Positions 24,006 to 32,393 of a stretch of DNA of 64,000 nucleotides are shown in pieces. Positions within the stretch are counted from its first letter, which is position 1, and every line of letters starts with the position of its first letter. The notes beneath the pieces are model-generated. The model did not search any database. It saw only the letters and a program-made list of their open reading frames with translations, and was not told the DNA's origin. This DNA comes from Sulfobacillus benefaciens (GTDB taxonomy: Bacteria > Bacillota > Sulfobacillia > Sulfobacillales > Sulfobacillaceae), in contig PXYW01000012.1 in the NCBI GenBank assembly GCA_003023695.1, positions 1 through 64,000 of the forward strand, written 5' to 3'. Made by a program: the position numbers and the translations under genes.

Positions 24006-25385
24006 CTAGTGCTGTTGGCGGTAAGCCACCGCATGATCGGCCAACCGACGGGCCATGTGAAGATTTGACGGAAAATATAAGTGAGCATACCCTGCAGCCA
24101 ATTGGGAATTGGCTACCCCATCTTGCCCTTGACCCTTCCATCCCTTTATCCTATATCCGGAAGGTTTCGCATCGTTAACAAATGTAGCTCTTGAATAATG
24201 GAACTCGTGCCCCCTAGCCATTTCTCCCGCAGCCAAAACAGGGCTGTCCACCAGCGATTCTATCTCCCTATAGCCTAATGCCGCCAATGTTCGCTGCATA
24301 GCCACGCGAATTGGGAGAACTGACGCCATAGGGTAGGTTTCCCCAGCATGATTGGTGATGGACTCCCCTAAATACATGTACCCTCCGCATTCAGCGAGAG
24401 TCGGCAATCCTCGGCGTAGTCGTTGGCGCAATTCCGCAAGATAGGGAGCATCGCTTAGGGCGCCTAGAAACTCTTCAGGAAAGCCCCCACCCAAATAAAG
24501 GGCATCTGCGTCAGAAGGAATCGCTTCTCCTGCCAAGGGACTAAATGGCGCCACTTCAAGACCAGCGTCCTCCAACAGTTCCAGATTTTCCGGGTAGTAG
24601 AAGTTGAACGCGGCATCACGGGCAACTGCCACTTTGCCCACCGATCTCTTAGGCATCCCGGAAAACATGTGCCCGTGCGGTCTTGGCACTTCCCGTGCGC
24701 TATAAGCTAAACGCATGATGCGAGGCCAATCAAAGGTGTGGGAAATCTGGTCAGCCAGGCGATCCCATAACGCTGTCAACGATCCCCGCTCAATGGCTGG
24801 CAGCAATCCCAGGTGACGCTCCGGCATTTCAATAGCCGGGTTTTTTAAAAGATATCCCACCACCGGGAGATGCGCCACGGTTTCAATAGCACGTTGAACC
24901 AATGCAAAATGGCCGTGGCTACCAACACGGTTTACAATTATCCCGACAATATTGCCTGCCGCATCGAGGGACTGAAATCCCCGCACAACAGCGGCTGCGG
25001 TTTCCGCCATTCCCGCTACGTCGACTACTAACAGTACGGGTGTTTTGGTGATACGGGCAATTTCGGCGCTGCTGCCAGAAAATGATTCCAATTTCCTGCC
25101 GTCATAATATCCCATGACCCCTTCAATTACGGCCATATCGGCCCCAATGGACCCACGTTCCAATAGTTCTAGCATCCCATCAACGCCAGCCATCCAGGCA
25201 TCTAAGTTGCGCGACGGCCTTCCGGTCACCGCGGTATGGTAGCCTGGATCGATATAGTCGGGCCCAACTTTGAACCCCTGAATCTTTAGGCCGCGTTGGA
25301 TCAAGGCCGCCATCAGCGCCAGAGTTATGGTGGTTTTACCTACACCGCTATGGGTTCCGGCCACCATAATACGAGGAATAACCAA
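24006..25385 (-). CDS. cobB: Cobyrinic acid a,c-diamide synthase
   Basis: 459 residues, CobB/CbiA family. N-terminal MVAGTHSGVGKTTITLALMAAL P-loop region, FKVGPDYIDPGYH, SRNLDAWM and the VIEGVMGYYDG segment, then a glutamine amidotransferase domain with the catalytic Cys in LAECGGYMYLG. It amidates the a and c carboxylates of (hydrogeno)cobyrinic acid. It is the first B12 gene on the strand, 24 bases after an amidohydrolase gene. Only lower-pathway genes are present in the window, so the corrin ring must be made by genes elsewhere or salvaged. Confidence 0.93.
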   Translation of the reverse strand: MVIPRIMVAGTHSGVGKTTITLALMAALIQRGLKIQGFKVGPDYIDPGYHTAVTGRPSRNLDAWMAGVDGMLELLERGSIGADMAVIEGVMGYYDGRKLESFSGSSAEIARITKTPVLLVVDVAGMAETAAAVVRGFQSLDAAGNIVGIIVNRVGSHGHFALVQRAIETVAHLPVVGYLLKNPAIEMPERHLGLLPAIERGSLTALWDRLADQISHTFDWPRIMRLAYSAREVPRPHGHMFSGMPKRSVGKVAVARDAAFNFYYPENLELLEDAGLEVAPFSPLAGEAIPSDADALYLGGGFPEEFLGALSDAPYLAELRQRLRRGLPTLAECGGYMYLGESITNHAGETYPMASVLPIRVAMQRTLAALGYREIESLVDSPVLAAGEMARGHEFHYSRATFVNDAKPSGYRIKGWKGQGQDGVANSQLAAGYAHLYFPSNLHMARRLADHAVAYRQQH

Positions 25386-25409
25386 ATAACAGCCCCCCTG
25401 ACCGGATGA

Positions 25410-26258
25410 TTACAAGCCAAGAAACGTTAAGGCGTTTTGGTGTAAGATCTTGGCCGATACGGCCTGCCCAAGCTCCAGCGCCTCAAAATCCTGAAGTTGC
25501 TGCGCCAAATCAAACATAGGGTAATCGGTGCCAAACAGCACTTGATCCTGCAGTCGGCCTTTCATTTCACGATGGACTTCTGGCGGTAGATATTTATAGC
25601 GCCATCCAGAAATGTCAAGGTATACGTTGGTTTTATGCAGCGCCATGGCGATCGCATCTAAATGCCACGGCCACCCTACATGGGCTAGCAAAATACGCAA
25701 CTCAGGATGACGTGCAGCAATCGCATCCAGACGCATTGGTTGACACACGTCAATTCTCAGTCCTTGTCCTCCTGGTTTTCGCGCTCCAACACCACTAGTA
25801 CCGACGTGCACCAAAAGCGGCAAATTTAATTCGGCAGCGGTTGCGAAAAATTCATCAAAGTCCGGGCTTGCCGGATCAAACCCTTGCAGTGTTGGATGAA
25901 GCTTGAGGCCCTTGAGTCCTAATTCCGGCAACGCCCGCACCCGATCAATGGCATCGGTACGCACCGGATCCACACTGCCAAACCCCCAGAACACATCAGG
26001 ATACTCTCTCACAATATCAGCAATGCGCTGATTAGAGACCCCCAGACGTCCCGTGTGGCGCTCAGCGTCCCAAGCCAATAAGATTCCCATGACACGATGC
26101 TGGCGGTAGGTCTCTACCATTTCTTCCAATGTTTTGGGTGCCATCGTGCTATGAAAATATTCTTCAACCGACGGAATATAAGGACCCATGGATTCTTCCA
26201 GCCACTCAGCGGTGGCTAAGTGGACATGGGCGTCAATTGCACGAATATCAGAGGCCAT
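25410..26258 (-). CDS. Amidohydrolase-family TIM-barrel metal hydrolase (amidohydro_2)
   Basis: 282 residues. Starts with IDAHVHLA, the H-x-H metal motif of amidohydrolase_2 / ACMSD-like enzymes, followed by GLKLHPTLQGF, LPLLVHVGTSG, ILLAHVGWPWHLDAIA and FGTDYPMFD, which place the further His and Asp metal ligands. Families of this type decarboxylate or hydrolyse aromatic and lactone intermediates. ATG 26258 has AAAGGAGTG upstream. Although it sits just ahead of cobB, it has no known role in B12 synthesis; it lies between the cob genes and the Paa-type operon, and its substrate is unknown. Confidence 0.8.
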   Translation of the reverse strand: MASDIRAIDAHVHLATAEWLEESMGPYIPSVEEYFHSTMAPKTLEEMVETYRQHRVMGILLAWDAERHTGRLGVSNQRIADIVREYPDVFWGFGSVDPVRTDAIDRVRALPELGLKGLKLHPTLQGFDPASPDFDEFFATAAELNLPLLVHVGTSGVGARKPGGQGLRIDVCQPMRLDAIAARHPELRILLAHVGWPWHLDAIAMALHKTNVYLDISGWRYKYLPPEVHREMKGRLQDQVLFGTDYPMFDLAQQLQDFEALELGQAVSAKILHQNALTFLGL

Positions 26259-26621
26259 TTTAGATCACTCCTTTAGCAAACCGTTGGGAAACTCTCGTAG
26301 TAAACACTACTGCAATTTTACGCGGTGAAGACGTGCCTGACCAGTGTCCCGGCACATTTGTCTACCTGCCGGCCCGGTATCGAAAAATTAATGGATATTC
26401 GTATTGTGAAATGCCATCCTGCGCCTGGATTCGCGATTGGTTAGAATTGTTTATGCTCCGTGTCAGTAATAAGGCAAGATAACAAAGGAGGCATGGGAAG
26501 CAGTTCATGTTGTTTCGGAATAAGTCGCAGTTAAAATTTTTTACAACTGCGCAACAACATAGCGTCGTAACAACACTGGACAGGCACCGACACCAATGTC
26601 CCCGTCACTTCAGGGACTAGA
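26259..26621. other. Intergenic region with alternative hairpins
   Basis: No confident gene. Contents: an inverted repeat GTAGT-AAAC-ACTAC just upstream of the amidohydrolase; competing hairpins at about 26333-26380 (GTGCC/GGCAC against CCGGCA/TGCCGG); an AAAGGAGG sequence at 26484-26491 on the plus strand one base before ATG 26493, which opens a 13-codon frame (MGSSSCCFGISRS); and a hairpin with arms CGCAGTT/AACTGCG at about 26526-26551 that could end the Paa-type operon. Confidence 0.4.
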
Positions 26622-26804
26622 TTATGGTTGGCGGCCCTCCCATTTCATCCACCCAAAAACTTGTCGGCATTTTTGGCAACGTATCAGTATTTCGGATACA
26701 GTGCTCCCAAACGGATTTACCATTTCAGTGCGGTTATCGCCACACGCTGGACATTTAATTGTGGAGCGTCCAGAAAGCCACAACAGTTCAGAAACCGGAT
26801 TCAA
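26622..26804 (-). CDS. PaaD C-terminal zinc-ribbon domain as a separate protein
   Basis: 60 residues. It contains IKCPACGDNRTEMVNPFGST and ILIRCQKCRQVFGWMKW, matching the C-terminal zinc ribbon of PaaD (two CxxC pairs around an FGST segment), which in canonical PaaD follows the DUF59 domain in one chain. Here the DUF59 part is a separate gene at 27870-28190. The TTG start overlaps the paaC stop (TTGA) and GAGGTGAG lies five bases before it. It is the last gene of the operon. PaaD is thought to help assemble the diiron or iron-sulfur centres of the PaaABC(E) oxygenase, so the two halves probably act together. Confidence 0.75.
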   Translation of the reverse strand: MNPVSELLWLSGRSTIKCPACGDNRTEMVNPFGSTVSEILIRCQKCRQVFGWMKWEGRQP

Positions 26805-27631
26805 TTACTCACCTCCCCCTGGGTCTGGGACGACAATCGATCGCGGTCACTTGCTGGCCGGGGCCTTCGTGCCAGTACCGCAAACTCATTGGTCGGCACC
26901 ATGAGTTCCCATAGTTTTGCAGGAAGAAAGGACGCCGTCATTCGTCTCCTAGCGTTATCCCACGAACCGCCAGTTAAACTATTCTCCGACTCCAACTGAG
27001 GGACGTCCCATCCCGCTTCGCGACCAAGGCCATGCACGTAGTCCAGGATCCGGAGAACCCCCTCGTCCAAAGTGCCATATCGTAAACCAGCCTGTTCCAA
27101 AGGGTCCGAGTCGTTATTGACCAACCATTGCTTCATAGCCGTAACACGTGGAAGAAAGACCTGTTGTAAGTCTTCCCGATCGCGATCATTGAAGCTTAAG
27201 CTCCAACCTTTAAGGGCTAGCTGATGAAAGTACTCCTCTTCTCCCATTTTACCTAGGAGATGGGTCGGGAGGTGATTTTGAAGGCTCTTTGCCAACTCCC
27301 AGGTTGCGGTCTCAGCCAACAACGCAGTGAGAACAAAATCGGCCCAGTTTTGGGGTGGATAGTCGAGCAATTCCATGCTATGGATCTGTTGTGGCGTCCG
27401 ATCGAACTCCAATTCTCCCGCATGGCCCTCCTCCAAGAAGCGAAAGAGCGCGCGGGTATGGCCCAATTCTTCTTGAAGAAGAGCCGAAAGAGCAGTGAAA
27501 TCATCCAATCGGCGACCATTTGGCAGCACCTTTAAATACCAGTGAGCTAAAACCCATTTAGTATCCGCGAGGCATAGTAACTCGTTCCGAACTAGTAATT
27601 TCTCTATTACCCCAGACGATTCGGTAGGCAT
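26801..27631 (-). CDS. paaC: PaaC-like oxygenase subunit with intact ExxH motifs
   Basis: 276 residues from ATG 27631, with GGGGGTGG upstream and a one-base overlap with the paaB stop (TAATG). Ferritin-like helical protein of the PaaC family. Two segments align with known PaaC positions: EELGHTRAL and EEEYFHQLALKGW. Canonical PaaC, as I recall the E. coli protein, reads DLLGQAR and KEARYH there and has lost its diiron site; this one keeps E-x-x-H at both. It may therefore bind metal itself. In the standard complex PaaC is the structural partner of catalytic PaaA in 1,2-epoxidation of phenylacetyl-CoA; the substrate here is uncertain. Confidence 0.8.
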   Translation of the reverse strand: MPTESSGVIEKLLVRNELLCLADTKWVLAHWYLKVLPNGRRLDDFTALSALLQEELGHTRALFRFLEEGHAGELEFDRTPQQIHSMELLDYPPQNWADFVLTALLAETATWELAKSLQNHLPTHLLGKMGEEEYFHQLALKGWSLSFNDRDREDLQQVFLPRVTAMKQWLVNNDSDPLEQAGLRYGTLDEGVLRILDYVHGLGREAGWDVPQLESENSLTGGSWDNARRRMTASFLPAKLWELMVPTNEFAVLARRPRPASDRDRLSSQTQGEVSN

Positions 27632-27873
27632 TACACCACCCCCACACGGCGTCCTCCAGGGGACGCTATAATCGAAACCATTTGACTTCGGGAGACAATG
27701 CACAACTCGATCCAACGATGTTCATCATAGGTGGTAACAGCTTGGACGATAGCTAATGCCTGATTTGGGGCTGATACGCTGCCGAGATGACACAACGCTT
27801 GGTCTGAGGAGCGTCGTCCAAAGACCTCGTAGAAATCCAGCAATACTCCAATTCCTTTTTTAGGTTGATTCAT
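27631..27873 (-). CDS. paaB: PaaB-like oxygenase subunit
   Basis: 80 residues from ATG 27873, with GAGG nine bases upstream and a four-base ATGA overlap with the preceding DUF59 gene. It matches PaaB in size and in the VLLDFYEVFGRR opening (canonical YEVFVR), the HLGSVSAP step and the WIELCIVSRSQM end. PaaB bridges PaaAC dimers and the reductase in phenylacetyl-CoA epoxidase. It is shorter than the roughly 95 residues of E. coli PaaB. No paaE reductase gene is present in the window, so an external ferredoxin reductase would be needed. Confidence 0.75.
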   Translation of the reverse strand: MNQPKKGIGVLLDFYEVFGRRSSDQALCHLGSVSAPNQALAIVQAVTTYDEHRWIELCIVSRSQMVSIIASPGGRRVGVV

Positions 27874-28190
27874 AATTGATATCCTCGCCTTCGTATCCAC
27901 CGTTTTCCTGAGTCAGAAATATCTGCTTTAGTCCACTGAGCGTTCCAATCGACAACTACGTCAACCTGGCTCACCTGGGGAAGTCTCATTAATCTGGTAC
28001 AAATTTGATCTTGAATGTCGTCCCAGGCTGGGCACGCTAAACACGGATAAGCTAGATCGACACGCCATACACCGTTATCGCCGTTGATGCCGCGAATCAT
28101 TCCCATATCCAATACACTGAGTTGAAAATGAGGATCAAGCACCGTTTTCAACGCCTCCACAATGGGATCTAATTCAGTCAAGTTGTCCAC
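27870..28190 (-). CDS. PaaD N-terminal DUF59/MIP18 domain as a separate protein
   Basis: About 106 residues. A DUF59 (MIP18) domain: ALKTVLDPHFQLSVLDMGMIRGI, VDLAYPCLACPAWDDIQDQI and VDVVVDWNAQWTKADIS, as in the first part of PaaD and in SufT-like iron-sulfur assembly factors; the Cys pair in CLACPAW aligns with the conserved Cys of the family. The PaaD zinc ribbon is missing from this chain and appears as a separate gene at 26622-26804. GTG 28190 is preferred for its GGGGGG ribosome site inside the end of paaA; ATG 28205 is possible. Overlaps with paaA and paaB show tight coupling. Confidence 0.75.
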   Translation of the reverse strand: MDNLTELDPIVEALKTVLDPHFQLSVLDMGMIRGINGDNGVWRVDLAYPCLACPAWDDIQDQICTRLMRLPQVSQVDVVVDWNAQWTKADISDSGKRWIRRRGYQL

Positions 28191-29101
28191 AGATCTTCCC
28201 CCCATTCTTCACGTTGCAACCGTCCGATTACTTCGGAATAACTAGGCACTCCAGATTTCCATTGGTCCACTGTATCCTCCCACGTGGCCAGAGTTCCCGA
28301 CCAGCGACGGGCCGTCGGGTCGCATAGCATGGGAAATGGCAAGTCGAGCACTATTTCGTTCTTTTCGTCATCCCAGTGGGCAGGTACTACAATGCCTAGC
28401 GGTGTCGTCCATTGCAGGACAGATTTCAGCCATTCCTGCCGCATTGCGTCGTTTGATAATCCACGAATCCGATACTTTAATTGCGCTGTCCGAGTCTTGC
28501 GGGCGTCAGTAACACCAAACCATGACAAACCATGCGGAAACAACCAGTCTACATACTCCTGCACTTTGGCACGGGTCTCAGCCGACAAATTCCAATAATA
28601 TTCGGTCCAATGCTCACCGTGGGAAATATGAAATTTTTCCTCGAAATTGACTTTACGCAATGCTCTTCGGTAAGGTGCGTAAGAGCAATGCTCTTCTAAG
28701 TCGAGAGTAGTGACGCGACCAGATCGATCTAACAGGGCTTGTGCTACGACAAATTCAATATAGTTTCGCAGCCGAATCTGAAGCATGTAAAAAACCTTGA
28801 ATTTGTTTGGCGATGTACGGAAAATAAGGTCCTCGGGACTTTGGTCGAAATCCTCTAGCATCATAAACATTTGATGAGCATGGCCCAACTCATCCTGAAT
28901 CGCCGCTGCGACGGCAATTTTTGCCCCGATGTCTGGACACGTCGGAAACACTTCGTAGCACCACGGCAATACCGAAAGTTCCAACTGGGCTGCAATCATC
29001 ATGGTGTCAACCAAAGCGCGCCGATAATCCTCCGGCATCTCTTTAATCGACTCCAGAATGTGCCCCCCGTCGATGCCAACGCTAGAATTTATCGCACTCA
29101 T
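28178..29101 (-). CDS. paaA: PaaA-like catalytic subunit of a multicomponent oxygenase
   Basis: 307 residues, the PaaA length. The diiron motifs are visible: IQDELGHAHQMF and KVNFEEKFHISHGEHW, preceded by SYAPYRRALR, all lining up with PaaA (canonical VQDEAGHGLY and EESFHQRQGFE). SWFGVTDARKTRTAQ and the TTPLGIVVP end also match. PaaA carries the active site of 1,2-phenylacetyl-CoA epoxidase. Enough positions differ from E. coli PaaA that a different acyl-CoA substrate is possible. It follows the SDR gene by 73 bases and overlaps the DUF59 gene; no paaE, paaG, paaZ or paaK is present. Confidence 0.8.
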   Translation of the reverse strand: MSAINSSVGIDGGHILESIKEMPEDYRRALVDTMMIAAQLELSVLPWCYEVFPTCPDIGAKIAVAAAIQDELGHAHQMFMMLEDFDQSPEDLIFRTSPNKFKVFYMLQIRLRNYIEFVVAQALLDRSGRVTTLDLEEHCSYAPYRRALRKVNFEEKFHISHGEHWTEYYWNLSAETRAKVQEYVDWLFPHGLSWFGVTDARKTRTAQLKYRIRGLSNDAMRQEWLKSVLQWTTPLGIVVPAHWDDEKNEIVLDLPFPMLCDPTARRWSGTLATWEDTVDQWKSGVPSYSEVIGRLQREEWGEDLWTT

Positions 29102-29174
29102 TCAGCATTACCTCCTTTACTTTCTCGCAAGCAAATTGTAGGTACTGCTTACGAAGCAAAAATTAAATCGAGGG

Positions 29175-29960
29175 CTAGACCGACATTCCTCCGTCCACAG
29201 CAAGGACTTGTCCGGTAACGTACGAGCCTGCCGAGGATGCCAATAACAAAGCCGCGCCCACAAGATCATAGTCAGATCCCAGGCGCCGCAAAGGGGTTTG
29301 ATTCTCTAGGAACTGCCGCGAGGATGCATCATTAAAGAGATGAGCGGTCATGCGTGAGGGGAAAAACCCGGGAGCTAATGCATTCACCCGAATACCTTTA
29401 GGTCCCCAGCGAACGGCCAATTCCTTAGTAAAAGTATTAATGGCATCCTTACTTACGCTGTACCCAATAGCGTCCATAACACGAGGATCCATGCACTTAA
29501 GGGCAGCGACAGAGGACATATTGATAATGTTTCCCTGATGCCGCTGTATCATATGCGGACCCACCGTTTGACACATCAAAAACGTGCCACTAACATTGGT
29601 ACGCCACACCTGTTCCCAACGCTCTAAGGGCATGTCTTCTACGGAAGCCCCCCATGAACTTCCGCTATTGTTCACTAGGACATCGATTTGGCCCCACCGT
29701 GCCAAGATCCCGCGGACGGTCTCTTGAACAGAAGATGGCTGCGTGACATCGAGTGTCCACGCGTCACCATTCGCGCCATATGCAATCTTTAACTCCTCCA
29801 ACGTTGTTTCGCAAGCATCGACATGACGCGCACCAAGTACGACAGTAGCCCCTGCAGCAGCGAATCCTTCCGCTATTTGTTTCCCTAATCCGCGACCACC
29901 TCCCGTAATCACCGCAATCTTCCCGCGCAAATCAAACAGTTGCGGAATCGATATGTCCAT
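29175..29960 (-). CDS. Short-chain dehydrogenase/reductase
   Basis: 261 residues, classical SDR: TGGGRGLGKQIA cofactor motif, VNNSGSSWG (NNAG-like), the catalytic Tyr/Lys in IGYSVSKDAIN with Ser in NMSSVAAL, and C-terminal GQVLAVDGGMSV. ATG 29960 has GGAGGTG seven bases upstream, within the 3' end of the acyl-CoA ligase gene. The operon position between an acyl-CoA ligase and a Paa-type oxygenase suggests NAD(P)-dependent oxidation or reduction of a hydroxyacyl/ketoacyl-CoA intermediate; substrate unknown. Confidence 0.85.
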   Translation of the reverse strand: MDISIPQLFDLRGKIAVITGGGRGLGKQIAEGFAAAGATVVLGARHVDACETTLEELKIAYGANGDAWTLDVTQPSSVQETVRGILARWGQIDVLVNNSGSSWGASVEDMPLERWEQVWRTNVSGTFLMCQTVGPHMIQRHQGNIINMSSVAALKCMDPRVMDAIGYSVSKDAINTFTKELAVRWGPKGIRVNALAPGFFPSRMTAHLFNDASSRQFLENQTPLRRLGSDYDLVGAALLLASSAGSYVTGQVLAVDGGMSV

Positions 29961-31515
29961 TGTTATCCACCTCCCCACGCATCCGATAGTGATCACGCAA
30001 CTGCCACTTCATCACCTTGCCGAACGTATTACGCGGTAAGGAGTCGACAAAGATAATCTCCTTTGGCGTCTTGTAACTTGCCAAATGTGTGTGACATTGT
30101 GCAAGAATATCGCTTTCAGTAACGTTCTCTTGCACCTTTCTCACAACAAAAGCGACCGGAACTTCACCCCATAAGGGGTGAGCCTTGCCCACGACCGCAA
30201 CCTCGGCCACTCCGGGAACGCGATAAATGGCATCTTCCACCTCAGCAGCATATATATTTTCTCCTCCCGAGATAATCATGTCGCGTTTTCGATCTACCAG
30301 GTGGACAAATCCATCGGCATCTTTGAACGCCAAGTCCCCTGTCAAATACCAAGACCCCGTAAAGGCTTTAGTAGTTGCTTCCTCATTGTCTAAATAACCT
30401 GTCATCGTTCCCATCGTTTGTACAGCTAAATTCCCCACGACATTTGCCGGTACCATGTTTCCTAAGTCATCCATCACCGCAACTTCCGAACCTAACCACG
30501 ACTTGCCCACACAGTGACCAGGTTTCCCGTCCATATATTCAGTGGTTAAATTTGCAATGGGGCTAGCCTCTGTGCTGCCGATGCCATTAATCAGGGAAAT
30601 TCCCGGCAACGATTGGCGCAAGCTCTCGCGAATTACCGAAGGTAATGGTGCCGAAGCGGAAAACCACACCTTTACACTCCTTAAATCATACGGTTCCCAA
30701 TCTTGTTGGAGTAACTGAATGGCCATGGATGGCACCACAAATAAATGGGTGGCTCGCTCTGACTCAACCACGTGCAAAAACCGACTGGCCTCAAAGTGAC
30801 GCATGGTGATTGCGGTTCCCCCCTGCATAAGGACCGGAAACAACGTGCATTCCGACCCTGCTATATGAAAAAAGGGAGGCACACCTACATACACCGACTC
30901 CGCGTCAGTCTTAAGTCCTAGCGCGTAAGAGAATATAGTCCAAACCACCGCTTGATGAGATCGTACGGCACCTTTTGCCCGTCCAGTGGTGCCCGCTGTA
31001 AACAAGATTGCACAAGGAGCATCAGCGGTAAGGTTGTGAAAAGGTAGGTCAGTATCATCATGTTCCGACCGCATTAGTTTCTGGTATCCCACTATCGAAG
31101 GATCTTGAGAATCGGATCCGATCCAATATTTTACCATATTATTCAGATTTTGCAGTTGTTTCACCAAGTCGAAGAATTCCGAGTCGAAGATTACCGCTAT
31201 TGGCCGAGCGTCGCCTAGCTGAGTCCCTAACTCGAATGCCGTTAACCGAAAATTCAACGGAACAGCAACGGCGCCAATCTGGGTTATCGCATAATACTGC
31301 TCTACGAAAAAAGGGGTATTACGACTCAGAATCGCAACACGATCCCTCGCGCCTATCCCTAACGCAACCAATGCTCGAGATAGCCGATTAGCACGGGACG
31401 CTATATCGCCGAACGTCCACTGCTCGCCGCTTTCATCCTCCTTGAGCGCAACTTTGTTAGGATGCGTGTGCATTGCACATCGAAAAAGATAAGGAAATGT
31501 CATGGCTAATTGCAC
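29932..31515 (-). CDS. Acyl-CoA ligase (AMP-forming)
   Basis: About 527 residues. Adenylate-forming motifs: ILFTAGTTGRAKGAVRSH (P-loop-like A3), NGIGSTEASP (A5), YLTGDLAFKDADGFVHLVDR (A7/A8) and PRNTFGKVMKWQLR (A10 lysine). Closest in pattern to FadD/CaiC-type medium-chain or aromatic acyl-CoA synthetases. GTG 31515 is chosen: GAGGTG lies six bases upstream, while the longer frame to 31581 runs into the promoter -35 box. First gene of the oxygenase operon, so it likely loads the substrate acid onto CoA before oxygenation. Confidence 0.88.
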   Translation of the reverse strand: MQLAMTFPYLFRCAMHTHPNKVALKEDESGEQWTFGDIASRANRLSRALVALGIGARDRVAILSRNTPFFVEQYYAITQIGAVAVPLNFRLTAFELGTQLGDARPIAVIFDSEFFDLVKQLQNLNNMVKYWIGSDSQDPSIVGYQKLMRSEHDDTDLPFHNLTADAPCAILFTAGTTGRAKGAVRSHQAVVWTIFSYALGLKTDAESVYVGVPPFFHIAGSECTLFPVLMQGGTAITMRHFEASRFLHVVESERATHLFVVPSMAIQLLQQDWEPYDLRSVKVWFSASAPLPSVIRESLRQSLPGISLINGIGSTEASPIANLTTEYMDGKPGHCVGKSWLGSEVAVMDDLGNMVPANVVGNLAVQTMGTMTGYLDNEEATTKAFTGSWYLTGDLAFKDADGFVHLVDRKRDMIISGGENIYAAEVEDAIYRVPGVAEVAVVGKAHPLWGEVPVAFVVRKVQENVTESDILAQCHTHLASYKTPKEIIFVDSLPRNTFGKVMKWQLRDHYRMRGEVDNNGHIDSATV

Positions 31516-31551
31516 CGGAGTCACCTCGCATTTACTTGCTGGACAGTAAAT

Positions 31552-31581
31552 ATGATAGCGATACAATCCGCTGAATGTCAA
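31552..31581 (-). promoter_or_regulatory. Promoter of the ligase/Paa-type operon
   Basis: TTGACA (31576-31581), 18-base spacer, TATCAT (31552-31557) on the minus strand. Overlaps the longest possible start of the ligase, confirming the internal GTG start. Confidence 0.6.
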
Positions 31582-31805
31582 TACTTTTCAATTAATTAGA
31601 GGCTTCCTTTGTAGGTTTTTGTTTTGGGTACATTGGAGTTTCCGATTTTACAGATGCAGCCGTCCCCATCGGCAACCCTTCGCGGCATCTACGGTTCCTT
31701 GAGACAGACCTTATCATCCCCAGGTCCGATAGATAACCATTCTGCTCGGATGACTATACAGAAATTTGCGGCGAAGCGGATCTTCACCACATTAGTCCAC
31801 CGTTA

Positions 31806-32393
31806 TCAGGCGAACCGTACATACCCTCGTTCCAAAAGACCCATAATCTGATGCTCAATATCTTCAGGCGTTAAATTGCCGGAGGGCCGGTACCATTGCG
31901 GCAAAGACAATACTGCCCCAATAAGACTATAAACAGCAATATGGGGGTCGATGGGCAGAACTTGTCCTTGGTCACAAGCCGCATTATACAAAATACGCAA
32001 CTTTAGCAAATACTCATGCCAACGTTTCCGTTGCATCTGATAGAAAGGCTCGTCCAATTCGCGTTCTAAAGTATTCAAGACCAGCACCGCAGTCGGTTGG
32101 CCTAGAACTCGCCGGATAAATGCCCTCAATGCCTCGGTGAATTTCACTAGAGGAAGCTTGTCTTCGGTCAAGATTACATCCCAGTCGTGAAGCAAGCCAA
32201 TCATGGCTGACTCATAGATGGCCTCCAGTAATTGTTCTTTGCTACGATAGTAGTAATATATGGCTTGCCTCGTTACGCCAAACTGATTAGCTAACATCTC
32301 CAGCGTTACCCGATGGTACCCATGTTGGGCAAGCAATCGTGCGCCAACTTCAAGAATGGCTGTTTCTGATAGATTTTTTGATAAATCTTCCAT
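31806..32393 (-). CDS. TetR/AcrR-family regulator
   Basis: 195 residues. The N-terminal DNA-binding domain reads TAILEVGARLLAQHGYHRVTLEMLANQFGVTRQAIYYYYRSKEQLLEAIY in outline, with the TetR hallmark IYYYYRSKE. The C-terminal half is a plausible acyl-CoA-type ligand domain, but this is not provable. ATG 32393 has GAGGTAGGG upstream. It lies about 290 bases upstream of the acyl-CoA ligase on the same strand, with the ligase promoter in between. By analogy with PaaR-type regulators it probably represses the oxygenase operon until an acyl-CoA intermediate accumulates; this is inference. Confidence 0.85.
   Translation of the reverse strand: MEDLSKNLSETAILEVGARLLAQHGYHRVTLEMLANQFGVTRQAIYYYYRSKEQLLEAIYESAMIGLLHDWDVILTEDKLPLVKFTEALRAFIRRVLGQPTAVLVLNTLERELDEPFYQMQRKRWHEYLLKLRILYNAACDQGQVLPIDPHIAVYSLIGAVLSLPQWYRPSGNLTPEDIEHQIMGLLERGYVRFA

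Noticed and set aside
26259-26480. Cobalamin riboswitch ahead of the B12 gene run
   Set aside because: The plus strand shows GGTGAAGA and ACCTGCCGG pieces, but the core order and B12 box do not match, and it would point away from the cob genes.
26596-26904. Plus-strand gene opposite the zinc-ribbon protein
   Set aside because: Antisense to the well-supported PaaD zinc ribbon and paaC end; no ribosome site or family match.
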